Source: Ilex aquifolium
Lineage: Eukaryota; Streptophyta; Magnoliopsida; Aquifoliales; Aquifoliaceae
Assembly (NCBI GenBank): GCA_951799425.1
Contig: OX637397.1
Location: 4,641,001-4,705,000, forward strand
DNA length: 64,000 bases
Reading direction: 5' to 3'
This document shows, in pieces, positions 23,371 to 36,730 of this stretch. Under the pieces are notes generated by a model. The model saw only the letters and a list, made by a program, of their open reading frames with translations, was not told the DNA's origin and made no database searches. A program made the translations under genes and the position numbers. Each line of letters starts with the position of its first letter. Positions within the stretch are counted from its first letter, which is position 1.

Positions 23371-24917
23371 TGTGTTAGTAAATTGCATTTTGAAATTGAT
23401 GTTACTGACCTGATGTTACTATGCTAACATCAAGTACTTGGTGTACACTGCCCATATTACTTTTTCAAAATTTCAAGCTCGTACTCCAATTTCAACCTTC
23501 ATCCCTTTCAAATTAGCTTCAAATCTCAAAAGCCGATTATTTAAATGTATATCAGACAAAATAATAACTAAAAATTTGAATTTGAAGTATTATGGAAAGC
23601 TTGTAATCGAAAATTACTACCGTAAATCAAACATTCCTATATTCAATCATTGACCTCCATATATAGCTCATTCTAGATAATGTCTTCAACTTTCCATAAC
23701 TGACCAAATTAACATTGTTAAGGGTATTTTTTAGATTAAAAAAAAAAAAGTGGACTTAACTCTTTACTAATAAGATTACTTACCCCTAAATAAGTTTTAT
23801 TGACGGACTCAAGTCATTATAAATCCATGTAAGAGGACTCAACCCTAATTTTCACAATTTGTTATTCCTGTCATAGTTGAATAGGCCAGAAGCAAGAAAG
23901 ACAAATCAGTTCAAATATTTTGGATAGGTAGGTTCGCTCCGATAAAAAATTTGTTGAAGTTGGATGGAAGGTGCACATTGAACGATATGAAGAATTTTAA
24001 GGATTCAATATAAATGAACTTTAATTTAGGGCTCAAGTGAAATGAGTGAAATATTTTAGAGTCATTTAGATCATTTACTAGACAATATTTTTTCAATCAC
24101 GACAGTGATAATTTGCGGTTCTTAGTGCCGTTAGTATATGTATCGCTTAAAACAAAAAAACAAAATTAAAATAAATGAAGAGATCTTATTAAATTATTAG
24201 CAATTATCTAGGCGTGGGCCTCTTAGTATATTTATCAAAAGGGAAGAAGCCGGTTCCCTTATTAACTTTTATTTGAGGTATAGTTTTCTTTCAAAAAAAT
24301 TTTGTAAAAAAGCCCACTTTGAATGAAAAAGTCGGTAGTACCCTTCAAGCATAAGTCTTGAACGCTCAAAACTTCAGTTTCCTAAAGAAATCAAACCACC
24401 AATCATCACTCTCTAAATCAACGCCAAAAACGGTGACCACTCCCCCTCAAAACAAGGACGCCGGATATATCTCTAAACGGATTTCACATTGATTTGTTTC
24501 TTTGAATTTTGAAGAAACAATCTCATTAATTTCGTTACTCCATATTTTTTTGGAATCATTAGCTTCATCATTGTGAAAAATTTGGCATCATAGAAGAGAT
24601 TGCATAGTCGTCTTGAAAAACTTTCGGGTTGAAGCTTCGATCGCAGAATAGTCGATAACACCCAGAATAGTTCATTCACAAAAAAATCGGTTATGAAAAC
24701 CCAAAAGATGTCTCTTTAAATCATGTCAACCGTTCTCCATTGCCCTTAAACACGTAATCACTTTGATCTTCAAATGGAAAGCCATTAATTTCGCTCATTC
24801 TAAATTTTTGAATCAAAACAAGATTTTCGGAATCATGATTTTTAAAATTTAGCATTGCTAAATTTTGTGATCTTTAAATAACAAATTTGAGTAACTTGTC
24901 ACATTTTTTTTTATATT
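23371..24917. other. Gene-free AT-rich DNA
   Basis: Only short incidental frames on both strands; nothing recognised. Confidence 0.4.
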
Positions 24918-25179
24918 CACTACATGAATTAGGGCCTTTTGAGACAAATTTTTTGTGGCAGTTGTGTTCACGGTCACAAAAAAACACATTCTAATGGGGT
25001 CTCAAAAAATCTTTGTGGCGACAATGACCCGTATCAAATAGTATTTAATATAGTAAATAAACATTTTGTGACAGTACTACCACCACAAAAACCTTTTTTT
25101 CTTCAAAACACGATTTTTTGTGATGGTGAACATAGCTGTCACAAAAAACTTGTCAGAAAAGGCCCTAATTCTTGTAATG
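24918..25179. mobile_element. CACTA-type MITE, 262 bp
   Basis: It starts CACTACATGAATTAGGGCC and ends GGCCCTAATTCTTGTAATG, so the terminal inverted repeats are about 20 bp with few mismatches. Inner TTTTTTGTGGCAG/CTGTCACAAAAAA words are also inverted. CACTA ends with a GGCCCTAATT and GTGRCAG interior are typical of short CACTA derivatives. The 3 bp flanks (ATT and ACT) do not fully match. Confidence 0.7.
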
Positions 25180-25199
25180 ACTTTTACATTATTTTTGAT

Positions 25200-28100
25200 T
25201 AACTTGTCACATTATTGAATATATTGTTACATTATTTTTTAGCACCTTGTCACAATTTTTTAATATGTTGTCACATTATTTTTTAGTAATTTATCACATT
25301 GTTTAATAAATTATTTTTGAGTACCTTGTCACAATTTTTTAATATGTTGTCACATTATTTTCTAGTTATTTGTCACATTGTTTAATATGTTGTTATATTA
25401 TTTTTGAATAATTTGTCACATTGATTTTTATGTTGTTACATTATTTTCAAAAAGAATTCAATTTTTAAAAAAAAAAGACGAAACCAACGCATCCAGTTGA
25501 GCAATTTTCCTTCGGCTAGAAATGAATACGAAACTCTGAAATGGTGAAGAAGCCAAAATCTCTCGCTACACCAAAAAAAAAAAAAAAAAAACTATTGCAT
25601 GCTATGTAAAACGAAAAATTTTCTTCGAAAAAAACTGAAATGTTAAAAAAGAAAAACTTTTGGTTCAAAAGGATAATGTCAAATGAATTGATATCAGTTT
25701 TTTAAAATTCAAAAGGTTGTATATATTACAATAACACTATAAATAATATTTTCATATTAGTTATGCATGAATTAAGATAGTGATAATTAGGTAATATTAA
25801 AAAAAAAAAGGAAACTGAAAAGTGTAACTTATAATTTTTGATACTTATTTTAGACTTAAATATTTACATATTAAAACTGATAGCTTATATTTAAATAAGA
25901 CCTAAAAAGTATACCCACACCCAATTTTCCCTTATCAAAATTAAATAGTTCTGGCCCAGGCCAGTCCATGGGCCAAATGATATTCTAAAGGCCCAACATT
26001 GGCAGAATGTTCTAACTCATGCCTTGAATTTTCTGGGCTGGGGTGGTTGGGCCGGATGAGCCTTTGGCCATTGGACACCATAAATGATAGAATTAAGAAT
26101 GTATATTTTCGTTTAAAAAATAAAAGTGACATTAATAGCAGATAAATTATAGAAAGGCGACTTAGTTTGGATCTTGAGGAGAATCTTGTGTCTTCAAAAA
26201 TTTTATAACACCCAACTAACTCTTTTGAGGACAAATCATATTTTAGTTCCATACGAATTGAGTAATGCAATGATGTGAAATGCCAAAAAACAAAGTGTCG
26301 GTAACTTACACATATAAAACATAATTTTATTACATATTAGACTTAAAGCTTTTATGTCCAAGTGTAAGGAAGGCCCTACACATTCTTGGTAGGCCCATAC
26401 TATGAGGACTTCCTTTGTCCCCACAAGCTAATATTTAGAAAATTTTGACGACTCTTAGTGCGAGTATGTGTGTTCAAAGTTCAAAACGAAAAAGCAACTC
26501 AAGGTTAAGTATCTTGCACCATTTTTTGTATCTTTATATTGATACCTTACTTCAGTCATTTATCTTATATCCTAGCTTCAACAACACTAAATTAAAAAGT
26601 TAATAGATAATTGGTGAAGACTTTTATTCATTCTTTGTTTTCTTTTCTTTTCTTTAATGACGAGCAACTTTTACATTGAATCTACCCGTAGAGTAAATGT
26701 AAGGTAGGTCATAGACATTTTTGGTAGACCCATAGCATGAGGACTTCCTTTCTCCCCATAAGCTAATATTTAGAAACTTTTGAGGACTTTGTGTGTGAGT
26801 GTGTGTTCAAACGAAAAAGTTACTCAAAGTTAAGCATCTTGCACCACTTTTTTTTTTATCTCTATATTAATACCATACTTCAATCATTTACCCTATATCC
26901 TAACTTCAACAACACTAAATTACAAAGTTCATTAATAATTGGTGAAGCCTTTTATTCATTCTTTGTTTTGTTTTCTTTTTTTTAATGACGAGCAACTTTT
27001 ACATTGAATCTACCCGTAAAGTAAATGTAAGGTAGGTCATAGACATTTTTGGTAGGCCCATAGCATGAGGACTTCCTTTCTCCCCATAAGCTAATATTTA
27101 GAAACTTTTGAGGACTCTGTGTGTGAGTGTGTGTCCAAACGAAAAACCCACCCATGACGGTGTCGGCCCTGGCAAGGCCATTAAAAGCGGCCGTCTAGGG
27201 TTCCTGCCATTATAAGGGCCCTTGATGGTCAAATAGAGGCTCATAATATTTGACATATAAAAAGACGATTAAAGACAAATGATGTACGTGAAATTGATTC
27301 TCAAAATAAATGTACGTGAAATAAATTCTCAAAATAAATGTAGAAAACGTGTCATTTAGTCCATTCTTCCTACTGTCCCTCTCTCTTTCTCCATTAATGT
27401 GCCATTACCAAAACTAAGAATAAGCTACACTACTGCCTCTCTCTCTCTCTCTCATACACACACATCGTCTTTCTTATTTAATATGTTGTTACATTATTTT
27501 TTAGTACCTTGTAAGAATTTTTTAATATGTTGCCACATTATTTTTTAGTAATTTGTCACATTGTTTAATATGTTGTTATATTATTTTTGAATAATTTGTC
27601 ACATTGTTTAATATGTTGTTATATTATTTTTGAATAATTTGTCACATTGTTTAATATGTTGTTATATTTTTTTTGAATAATTTGTCACATTATTTTTTAT
27701 GTTGTTACATTGTTTTAAAAAAAAATTCAATTTAAAAAAACGAAGACGAAACCAATGCGTCCAGTTGAGCAATTTTGGCTAGAAGTGAATACGAAACTCT
27801 GAAATTGTGAAGAAGCCAAAATCTCGCTGCACCAAAAAAAAAAAAACTACTACTTGCTATGTAAAACGAAATTTTTTTTCGAAGAAAACTGAAATGTTGA
27901 AAAATGAAAACTTTTGGTTCAAAAGAATAATGCCAAATGAATTGATTTCAGTTTTTTAAAATTCAAAAAGTTGTATATATCACAATAACATTGTAAATAA
28001 TATTTTCATATTAGTTATCCATGAATTAAGATAAGGATAATTAGGTAATATTAAAAAAAAAGGAATCTGAAAAGTGTAACTTATAATTTTTTATACTTAT

Positions 28101-28895
28101 TTTAGACTTGAATATTTATATATTAAAATTGAGAACTTATATTCAAATAAGACCTAAAAAGTGTACCCACACCCAATTTTCCCTTATCAAAATTAAATAG
28201 TTCTGGCCCAGGCCAGTCCATGGGCCAAATGATATTCTAAAGGCCCAAAATTGGCAGAATGTTCTAACCCATGCCTTGAATTTTCAAGGCTGGGGTGGTT
28301 GGGTCGGATGAGCCTTTGGCCAGTGGACACCATACGAATTAATTCTTTTGAGGACAAATCATATTTTAGTTCCATACGAATTGAGTAATGCAATGAAGGG
28401 AAATGCCCAAAAACAAAGTGTCGGTAACTTACACATCTAAAACATAATTTTATTACCTATTAGACTTAAAGCTTTTATGTCAAAGTGTAAGGAAGGCCCT
28501 ACACATTCTTGGTAGGCCCATAGCATGAGGACTTCCTTTCTCCCCATAAGCTAATATTTAGAAACTTTTGAGGACTCTGTGTGTGAGTGTGTGTCCAAAT
28601 GAAAAACCTACCCATGACAGTGTCGGCCCTGGCAAGGCCAGTAAAAGCGGCCGTTTAGGGTTCCTGCCATTATAAGGGCACTTGATGGTCAAATAAAGGC
28701 TCATAATATTTGACATATAAAAAGACGATTAAAGACAAATGATGTACGTGAAATTGATTCTCAAAATAAATGTATGTGAAATAAATTCTCAAAATAAATG
28801 TAGAAAACGTGTCATTTAGTCCATTCTTCCTACTGTCTCTCTCTCTCTCTCCATTAATGTGCTATTACCAAAATTAAGAATAAGCTACGCTACCG

Positions 28896-28945
<50 letters not shown>

Positions 28946-28970
28946 CATCTTTCTTATTTAACTTTCTCGA
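25200..28970. repeat. Tandem segmental duplication with internal expansions
   Basis: Bases 25200-26450 recur at 27480-28530. For example, GGCCAGTCCATGGGCC appears near 25960 and near 28210, an offset of about 2250. Bases 27030-27480 recur at 28500-28960, an offset of about 1460. The first copy additionally holds three tandem units of about 330 bp of the ankyrin-PGG upstream module, marked by GGACTTCCTTT near 26406, 26741 and 27069. Both copies start with TTGTCACATTATTTTTTAGTA-type minisatellite DNA. A CA microsatellite lies at about 28914-28942. No gene is present. Confidence 0.8.
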
Positions 28971-29691
28971 TTCTTTTTCTCTCTCGTTTTGACTGTCTCA
29001 TTCTATATGTTCAATGCTAATTTTCAGTGGATGTAAAGATATTGAATTTTTTGGTTTGTTGAACATTTCTAAGTTTTATACTTCCATTATTCTGATTTAA
29101 TCTAAGTGAAGTACCTTTTGTTATGAAGTTAGAGCAATTATGTGATTTCATAGACAAAGTAAGTCATTTACAGTTAAAAGTTACACATTTTCATCATTTC
29201 TTTATTAGATACTATTGTTTATTTTTTAACTTTATACATAAGAATTCTTATACAGCATAATCATTTGTAGCATAAAATATTTATTTTGTTAAGAAGTATT
29301 TTCTAACCTCTGTTTTGTTAACTAAAAAAATATGAATCCTGCTATTAAGAGCATAAAAAAAGAGATAAAAATAGAAAGGATCCATTGAGTCAAAATTTAT
29401 TTTAAATTGTCAAAGGGCCATTTTTAAATTCTCGCCTAAGGCCTTGATTCATGTCGGGCCGGCCTTGACCTAGGGTCAAGAGCAATGTTATAATTATCAA
29501 ATATTTTTACTCTTCATTTGAAAAAAAAAAAAAAAAATTAGTAAGCATTTGGTAACATCACATCATTTGGGATGGAAGATTTAGTAAACAAATTTTGTAA
29601 GCATAACTTTATTACATGGTTAAACACCTTGAACCACTTTTTGTATCTCTATATTAATACCTTGCTTCCGTCATTTACCATATGTCTATAC

Positions 29692-30230
29692 TGCAGCGAC
29701 TTATGTGGTGTTGATACAATCATCGGCCCTTGCAATCGCCACATGTGTTGTTGGTGTCGTATCTATACCCATTTCTTTTCCTTTGTGCATCAAATTAGTC
29801 AACGAGAGTGAGCGTGAGTTGGTGGCCTAGTGGTAAAAACTCACTCCCACCGTAACTGGTTGTGAGTTCAAATCTCATCCCCTCTTATCCCCTCCCTCCC
29901 CCCCCCCCAAAAAAAAAAACAAACAAAATGGTCATCTGTTGCAATTCTTTTTTTGACCTCCGGCAAGAGTTTTTGACCGTAATATGGTCATTTTTTTATA
30001 TTTATTACTTTCTTAAAATATTTTTTTAATATATTATTGTTTCTTTGAAAAATAGTTTTAGTTACAAGTTTTCCGATGTAAAACGTGTTTATAAACATAC
30101 TTTTATAGAGAAAACATATATATGCCAGAGGTTTGAATGCCAATCAAAATATGGGAATGCCTATTGAGTTTGTTCAAGTTAGTGCTCGTGTATAAATATC
30201 CTAGACAAATTAATAGTTCATAATTTATTG
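29692..30230 (+). pseudogene. PGG-exon tail fragment of an ankyrin-PGG gene, with its 3' flank
   Basis: Bases 29692-29808 translate as ATYVVLIQSSALAIATCVVG and then VVSIPISFPLCIKLV, matching the last hydrophobic segment of genes 2 and 3. After a SINE, 29940-30230 matches the 3' flank of gene 2 (about 36250-36500), including TTTTTGACC-TAATATGGTCA. The upstream module (about 29575-29690) is joined directly to this tail, so everything between promoter and last exon has been lost. Confidence 0.8.
29809..29930 (+). mobile_element. tRNA-derived SINE
   Basis: It has a box A-like TGGCCTAGTGG at 29823-29833 and a box B-like GGTTGTGAGTTCAAATC at 29858-29874. A C-rich tail and an A run at about 29910-29930 follow. 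It is inserted between the PGG tail fragment and its 3' flank. It is not a tRNA gene, because no cloverleaf closes around the boxes. Confidence 0.7.
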
Positions 30231-32900
30231 CAAGATTGTGTACTTAATTATTAGTTAATTTTGTCTCATGTTTATAGATGATATTTAGAGTTGAAATTCA
30301 ACTTTGATATCAAATGGGCTACGGTAGTGGAGTTTATAAGCCTTATGGGTTGTTATATAAATTTTTTGAGTTTTTTTTTACAAAAAAGAAAAAAAAATAA
30401 ATTCTACAAAATTATAACTTTTATGAGTCATGTTACAACTTTTAGGATTAAAGTTACAATTTTTTTTGATCAAATTATAATTTTTGAGATACTTAAAATC
30501 AATCGTAAACATTAAAATTGATTATCTTAATTCGAGATCAACTGTAAAATCTAAAAAAAGCTCAGATTTATCTAAATAAAAAATATTTTGTTGTTCTTGG
30601 AAAAAAGAAATTGAATGTGATCTAAATTGACTCGAGTTGGCATATCCCCTAATTTGACCGTTTGTTCAAATTTGTTTATAATTAATCAAATTTTTATTTC
30701 ATTTAAAACTACTAAATCTAAAAAATCAGGTATATAAATGGCCAAGATCCCTTCATATTTTTTTAGTAAGTAGGATCACTCCATAATTTTCTATTGTTTT
30801 CATAGAAAATCCCAATGTTATCAGGCGGACATATGGGCCCACAGCTAAAAGTCTATCAAAGACAAATGATGCCATACTTGTTTGTAAAATACAAACTTAC
30901 CCATGAACTTTTATAATATTTCACTGGGGGCAATATCTTAAATTTTTTGAAATTCTAAATATACCCAACACTGTAGATTCGCCCCTGACCCAAACTGCAA
31001 AATTATCAATGACAGAAGATAACATATATTTTGCCACTAATGTTATTGAAACATAATTTAAGAGTTGTGACCATTAGATTAATAGTGGAGTGCATGCACT
31101 TCTCTAGTTGATGGCCACTTCAAGTCCTACTTCATATTCATTGTTTTTGTTTGGTAAATATTTCATATTGATTTTTTCTAGTGTCTTGCTTTGTAAAAAA
31201 CGGATTATGAACCCTAAAATTCACAAAAAAGTGCTGATCTTACTTTGATACCACGGTAGAAATCATTGAGAAAACACATTTCTCTACAAACACACAACCT
31301 TGAATATAGAGGAGAATATGAAGAAAGTACTCTGAGATATAAGTAATCAATAAAGTATTGAAGATAGAAGCCATCTTAGTTTGGATAGTATTTCATCGAT
31401 GAGGAGAATCTTGTGTCTTCGAAATCTTACACATATAAAACATAATTGCATTACATATCAGAGTTAGAGCTTTTTATGTTGAAGTGTAAGGTAGGTCTTA
31501 AACATTTTTGGTAGACCCATAGTAAGAGGACTTCCTTTCTCCCCACAAGCTAGTATTTAGAAATTTTGATGACTCTGTGTGTGAGTATGTGTGTTCAAAG
31601 TTCAAAGGAAAAAGCTACTCAAGGTGAAGCATCTTGCACCACTTTTTGTATCTCTATATTAATACCTTGTTTCAGTCGTTTACCCTACGTTCTAACTTCA
31701 ACAACACTAAATTATAAAGTTCGTTAATAATTGACGAAGTGTTACTTTTATTCATTCTTTGTTTTCTTTTTCTGTTTTTTTTTTTAATGACGAGCAACTT
31801 TTTTAAGGTAGGATCTCATTGAACCTACCCGTAGAGTAAATCAAAGGTAGGTCCTAGACATTTTTGGTAGGCCCATAGCATGAGGATTTCCTTTCTCCCC
31901 ACAAGCTAATATTTAGAGAATTTTGATGACTTTGTTTGTGAGTGTGTGTCTAAATGAAAAATTTTCTCAGGGTTAAGAGTAATGTTATGCTTACCAAATA
32001 TTTTTTCAAATTTATCCCAAATAATGTGACAATTTTTTAATGTTAGATAAGTGAATTTCATAAATATTCAATGATGAAGATTGTGTCACATCATTTAGGA
32101 TGAAAGATTTGGTAAACATGGCTTTATTGTAGAGTTAAACATCTTGCACTACTTTTTATATCTCAATATTAATATCTTTATCAGTCATTTATCGTATGTC
32201 CTAACTTCAACAACACTAAATTACAAAGTTCGTTAATGATTGGTAGAGTGTTACTTTTATTCATTCCTTGCTTCTTCTTTTTTTATTTAATGATGACCAA
32301 TTTTTCTAAGTTAGGATCACATTGAACCTACACCACAAAGTAAATCCTAGCAAGATACCGGAATGCAATCACCTACTAACTACAAATAACAATTAAATTT
32401 GGGAGACACAAGGCGACTCAGAACATCCGAACTTATTGTTCGCCTCGAGCTCCATCAAACAACACTGCACTACCTATCCATGATATTCACTCCTTGCTTT
32501 AGTTTCATGTAATCCTCTTTCCCTCAGTGGTTTTGGACTCTCTACTGAACAAGGTGCTGGGTTTACTGTTCAATGAGTATGTATATTACTGTAGATGTTC
32601 TCCACTAATACCAGAGTAAGGAATAATAGATGTATTTGCAATCTTTCCACTCATTGCTTGTGACTATCTTAAAAGGATAAATCAATATTTGAAGTTTTTC
32701 TTTTCTTTTCATGCTAAAATTTTATTACCTATTAGACTTTATTTCAAAATAATTCGAGAGAAACTACAATATATCATAATGTAAAAACATGTGCAGTATA
32801 ATTTCAAAAAGTTGAGGGGGTCCTATAAAAATTAAAAACATAATGAGGTGACTAACATTATTTCAAGGGTAGAAACATAATTTGTAAAACTTGAGGGGGG
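30231..32900 (+). other. Gene-free DNA with upstream modules of the ankyrin-PGG family
   Basis: Bases 31020-31210 match the far 3' flank of gene 3 (about 51250-51430 and 51782-51850). Upstream-module copies lie at about 31480-31800, 31840-31960 and 32130-32330. No coding exon is seen. Confidence 0.6.
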
Positions 32901-32961
32901 CATGGCCCATGTACCCAACCCTTCCATGGATGTTCCCATGAATAGGATGAGTACCTTATGC

Positions 32962-32971
32962 CTATTTAATG
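32962..32971 (+). promoter_or_regulatory. TATA-like box of ankyrin-PGG gene 2
   Basis: CTATTTAATG lies 135 bp before the ATG at 33097. The same word in the same context lies upstream of gene 1 (12286-12295), with CTATATAATG upstream of gene 3. Confidence 0.5.
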
Positions 32972-33096
32972 GTGCATATGGCTCGGTAGGTTTGCCTTGT
33001 CCATTCCAATCTTTTGTAACATCACTCCTGCATAGTGTCCCATAAATATTCGAATAGGCAGTAGGCCTGTTCGAATAACAGTTTCATACTATCCAT

Positions 33097-36000
33097 ATGG
33101 ATCATCAGTTGCATACTCCTCCTATAGGCTATATGGATCATGAGTTGTACAGTGCTGCTATTTCTGGGGAGATTGATGTTCTTGTACAAAACAGGGACAA
33201 AATTGCGGTTGAAATGACTCCAGCCAACAATACTGTCCTCCATCTTGCATCCCAATTCAGAAAAAAAGAATGCGTGCTAAGGATCTTAGCAATGCACCCG
33301 TTGATGTTATGTCGGATCAATTCAAGCGGTGATTCTGCACTTCACATTGCAGCAAGGAATGGACATTACGACGTAGTCCTCGCACTCGTCAATTATGCAA
33401 AATCATCACGTGATACATCAGAGCTTGAAAGTGGAGGAGTTGGAGTAGTGAAGGAGATGCTGAGGATGAGAAATGGGGATGGAATTGGAGACACTGCCTT
33501 GCATGATGCTGTGCGGTATCATCACCTTGATGTGGTCAAGTTACTTCTAGAAGAAGACTCTGACTTTCCATATGCTGCTAATTCTATTGGGGAGACTCCC
33601 CTTTATATTGCTGCCAGGAGGGGATATGCTGACATGGTTGCAGTTATCTTGGAAAATGCCACATCACCACCTTATGGTGGTCCGGATGGTAGTACGGCTT
33701 TACATGGGGCAGTAATCTCCGGAAGTTCAGGTAAAGCAATCTACATGATGTTTAGGCCTATTAAAGGATTGGGTCCGGATCAAACGATATCCGGATCAAA
33801 TATCGTTTGATCCGTATCCCAATTCAATATAAAAACTCTCATATGAAATTAATCTAAATATCCACGAATTTTAATTTAATAGACTACTTCTTTGAATCCA
33901 TTAAAAATTTAAAAAACAATTGATTCGATACGACTAATTTTTGTGGAATTCATATGAATTTTAACTAAATTTTATTAAATAATCCTTCGATTGCATCATC
34001 TATTTAGTTGCATATATATAGAAAATTTGGATCGAATTCTAGTATGATTAAATATTATTGATAATGGACAATTATCTAAATTACATATTCAACCAAACTC
34101 TAGATACAAATAATTACTCATGCACCGTGCAAATCCGGTGAACTGAAAATCTTTTGCAGGAGTCGAATTTGAGATATTTTGGTAATAACTCTTACAGTTT
34201 CCCTTCCGATCAATCTCAATTTATTTTAAGAATGTCAATTAGTGTACTGAAGTATGAAAATAAATTTTAGTGTGTCAACCTAAAAAAAAGCCTTCTAGTA
34301 CTAACTCAATTCAAACTAAACTCAACAATACTTGAGGCAACTATAAGAATATTATATTTTTCATTCTGTCCACACCTAAGTTTCAACTGCATGCTATTAA
34401 AATTTCATTTTTTAAATGGTCAAAAAATAAAAACTATTTTTCAATTCTAACATTAATTTTGATTTTCTGTTCCCTATGACATTTTGCTAACATATGTATT
34501 TGTTTTTATTTTTATTTTTCTTATCATCATGTCTAGTATCTACAAAAAAATTATTGGATTGGAACAAATCTCTAGTGACCCAAAGAGATGACCATGGACG
34601 TACTCCACTCCATTGTGATGCATTATTTGGAAATCCTTTTATGGGAGACATGCTAGTACGTGCAGATATGTCAGCTCTTTATCTTGTAGACAATGAGAAG
34701 AATACAGCTCTTCATGTTGCAGTTAGCAGCGGCAATCATTTTTTAGCTGGAATAATTATATTATCATGCCCAGAATGTATTGAGGTGGTGAATGGTAGAA
34801 AACAAAATATTCTTCACATCGCACTAGAGAATAAGAATGTGATCACGGTAGATTTTATGCTAGATAAGTTCGGAGAAATTACCAGCAATCTTATGACCCA
34901 AAAAGACGAAGATGGCAACACACCTCTCCATTTAATGGCTGCTTCCAATCTGAACGTGCCTCAACTCATGCAACATGCTATGGCAGATAGGGCAGCCTTA
35001 AACAAGCAAAATTTCACTCCCCATGACATGGTATCTGAAAACAATCGGCATTTATGGGTAAGGATGATTCACATTTTTCTTATCTTTAAGGAGTTATGAT
35101 GATAATATATGTCAGTCAATCAATAAAAAAAGAACAAGGGTAAATTTACTCTATTGTTGGTTTTCGAAATATGTGTTTAGCCTCAGTACTTTTGTCTCTT
35201 AATTTTCTAATTGTATAGTTCTAGTTCTTAGAATTTTTAATATATTTTTAAATGGTCCTAGTGCTCAATTCCATCCAATTATAAACATTTTATGGACTAA
35301 AATCACGAAATTAGATGTTGAGGACCAAAGCAAGAGTGTCCCATGACACCCATCTGTCAACCTATGTTATGGTAGAAGGTCCTTGATTGAAGTTTCAGAC
35401 AAGGGGCTATGTCCTTCTCTTTTCCTTTCTTTCTTTCTTTTTTTTTTTTTCCTTTGATAAGAAAAGGTGAATATTCATTTGATTCACAGCAAACTTCCAT
35501 CATTAAGGAGGAAAAAGTACTAAGAAATTCGGAGCTTTGTCCCTTCAAATACATAAATCATCACAACTGACTAGTTTTTTTTTGTTTTTTTGTGGTATGT
35601 AATTGTATCAGGATGCACTCAAAGAAGCTGGGTATAGACCGGGCGTGAGGAAAATGATGGACCTCCTCAAATGCAGACGTCAAGACAATATAAAGAGAGA
35701 GGAAAATCAGGCAGTTAAAGAGAAGGAAAAACTAGAAGAGATCAGGAAAACAATCGAGAGCAATATTATAGTTGCTGCCCTCATAGTCACCGTAACGTTT
35801 GCGGCAGGCTTCACCATGCCAGGTGGCTATAATCAAAGTGGCACTGCAAACCCAGTCCCAGGAATGGTAGTTCTATCAGAGAAACCCGCTTTTCAAGCAT
35901 TTATGATATCAGATGCTTTAGCCCTTCTACTTGCTTGTGTAGCAATATTTCTCAACTTTTGGGGGGCATTTCTTGATGACCGAAGAATTGTCGGAAAATT

Positions 36001-36259
36001 TTCCATTGCCACAACGTTTCTGGTTACTGCCGCCATTGGAGCGATGATGGTTGCATTCAGCACAGCGACTTATGTGGTGTTAGCACAATCATCGGCGCTT
36101 TCAATCGCTACATGTATAGTTGGTGTCATATCCATACCCGTTTCTATTTCATTGTGCATCATATTTGTCGGTCAGGCTAAGAAGGCAGCCTATGGTATAG
36201 ACTTGCTCCCAGAGTGGTCTATACCCACCTCCCAAAAACTGAAAAATGCTGATTTCTAG
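33097..36259 (+). CDS. Ankyrin-repeat/PGG-domain membrane protein (ACD6/ITN1-like), gene 2
   Basis: Exons 33097-33730, 34537-35057 and 35612-36259 join in frame to 600 aa, with GT-AG introns in the same phases as gene 1; exon 2 is 521 bp in both genes. A second in-frame ATG at 33133 starts MDHELYSAA and aligns with the family start, so the 33097 start adds 12 residues from a small local duplication. Ankyrin units include TVLHLAS, SALHIAA, TALHDAV, TPLYIAA, TALHGAV, TPLHCDA, TALHVAV, NILHIAL and TPLHLMA. MPGGYNQSG is at residues 454-462. Hydrophobic segments lie at about 436-453, 483-502, 515-536 and 545-571. A Lys/Glu-rich linker precedes the first. No lesion is visible. This is the best candidate for a working gene in the cluster, and the predicted role is membrane-linked defence or stress signalling. 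Confidence 0.9.
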
Positions 36260-36730
36260 CAATTTTTCGTTGACCTCCCACATGAGTTTTTGACCCTAAT
36301 ATGGTCATTTTTTTATATTTATTACTTTAAAAAAATATGTATATGTTTTTCAACGTAAAAACATGTGTTACAAACATGCTTTTACAAAGAAAACATATAT
36401 ATGTAAGAGGTTTGAATATCAATCAAAATATGGCAATGCCAATTGAGTTTGTTCAAGTTAGTGCTTCTTATAAATATCGTAGACAAAATATTAGTTTCTA
36501 ACATATTATAAGATTGTGTAGTTATTTTGTATTTCGAGAACTCTTATTACCCTATCCAAATTGTTGGAAAATTGTCAATAGCATAAGACAAGATATACTT
36601 CACCACATATTATTGAAACATAATTTAAAAACTTAATGCATTATGATCGTTGGATTGGATCGATAATAAAATACATTCAAATTAAGACCTACAGATAATC
36701 TAACAGCCACAATCATTAAATCTCTCGTGA

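Noticed and set aside
29822-29874. Possible tRNA gene from box A and box B motifs
   Set aside because: No cloverleaf can be closed and a C-rich/A tail follows, so it is a SINE; the same applies at 41289-41344 and 54266-54327.
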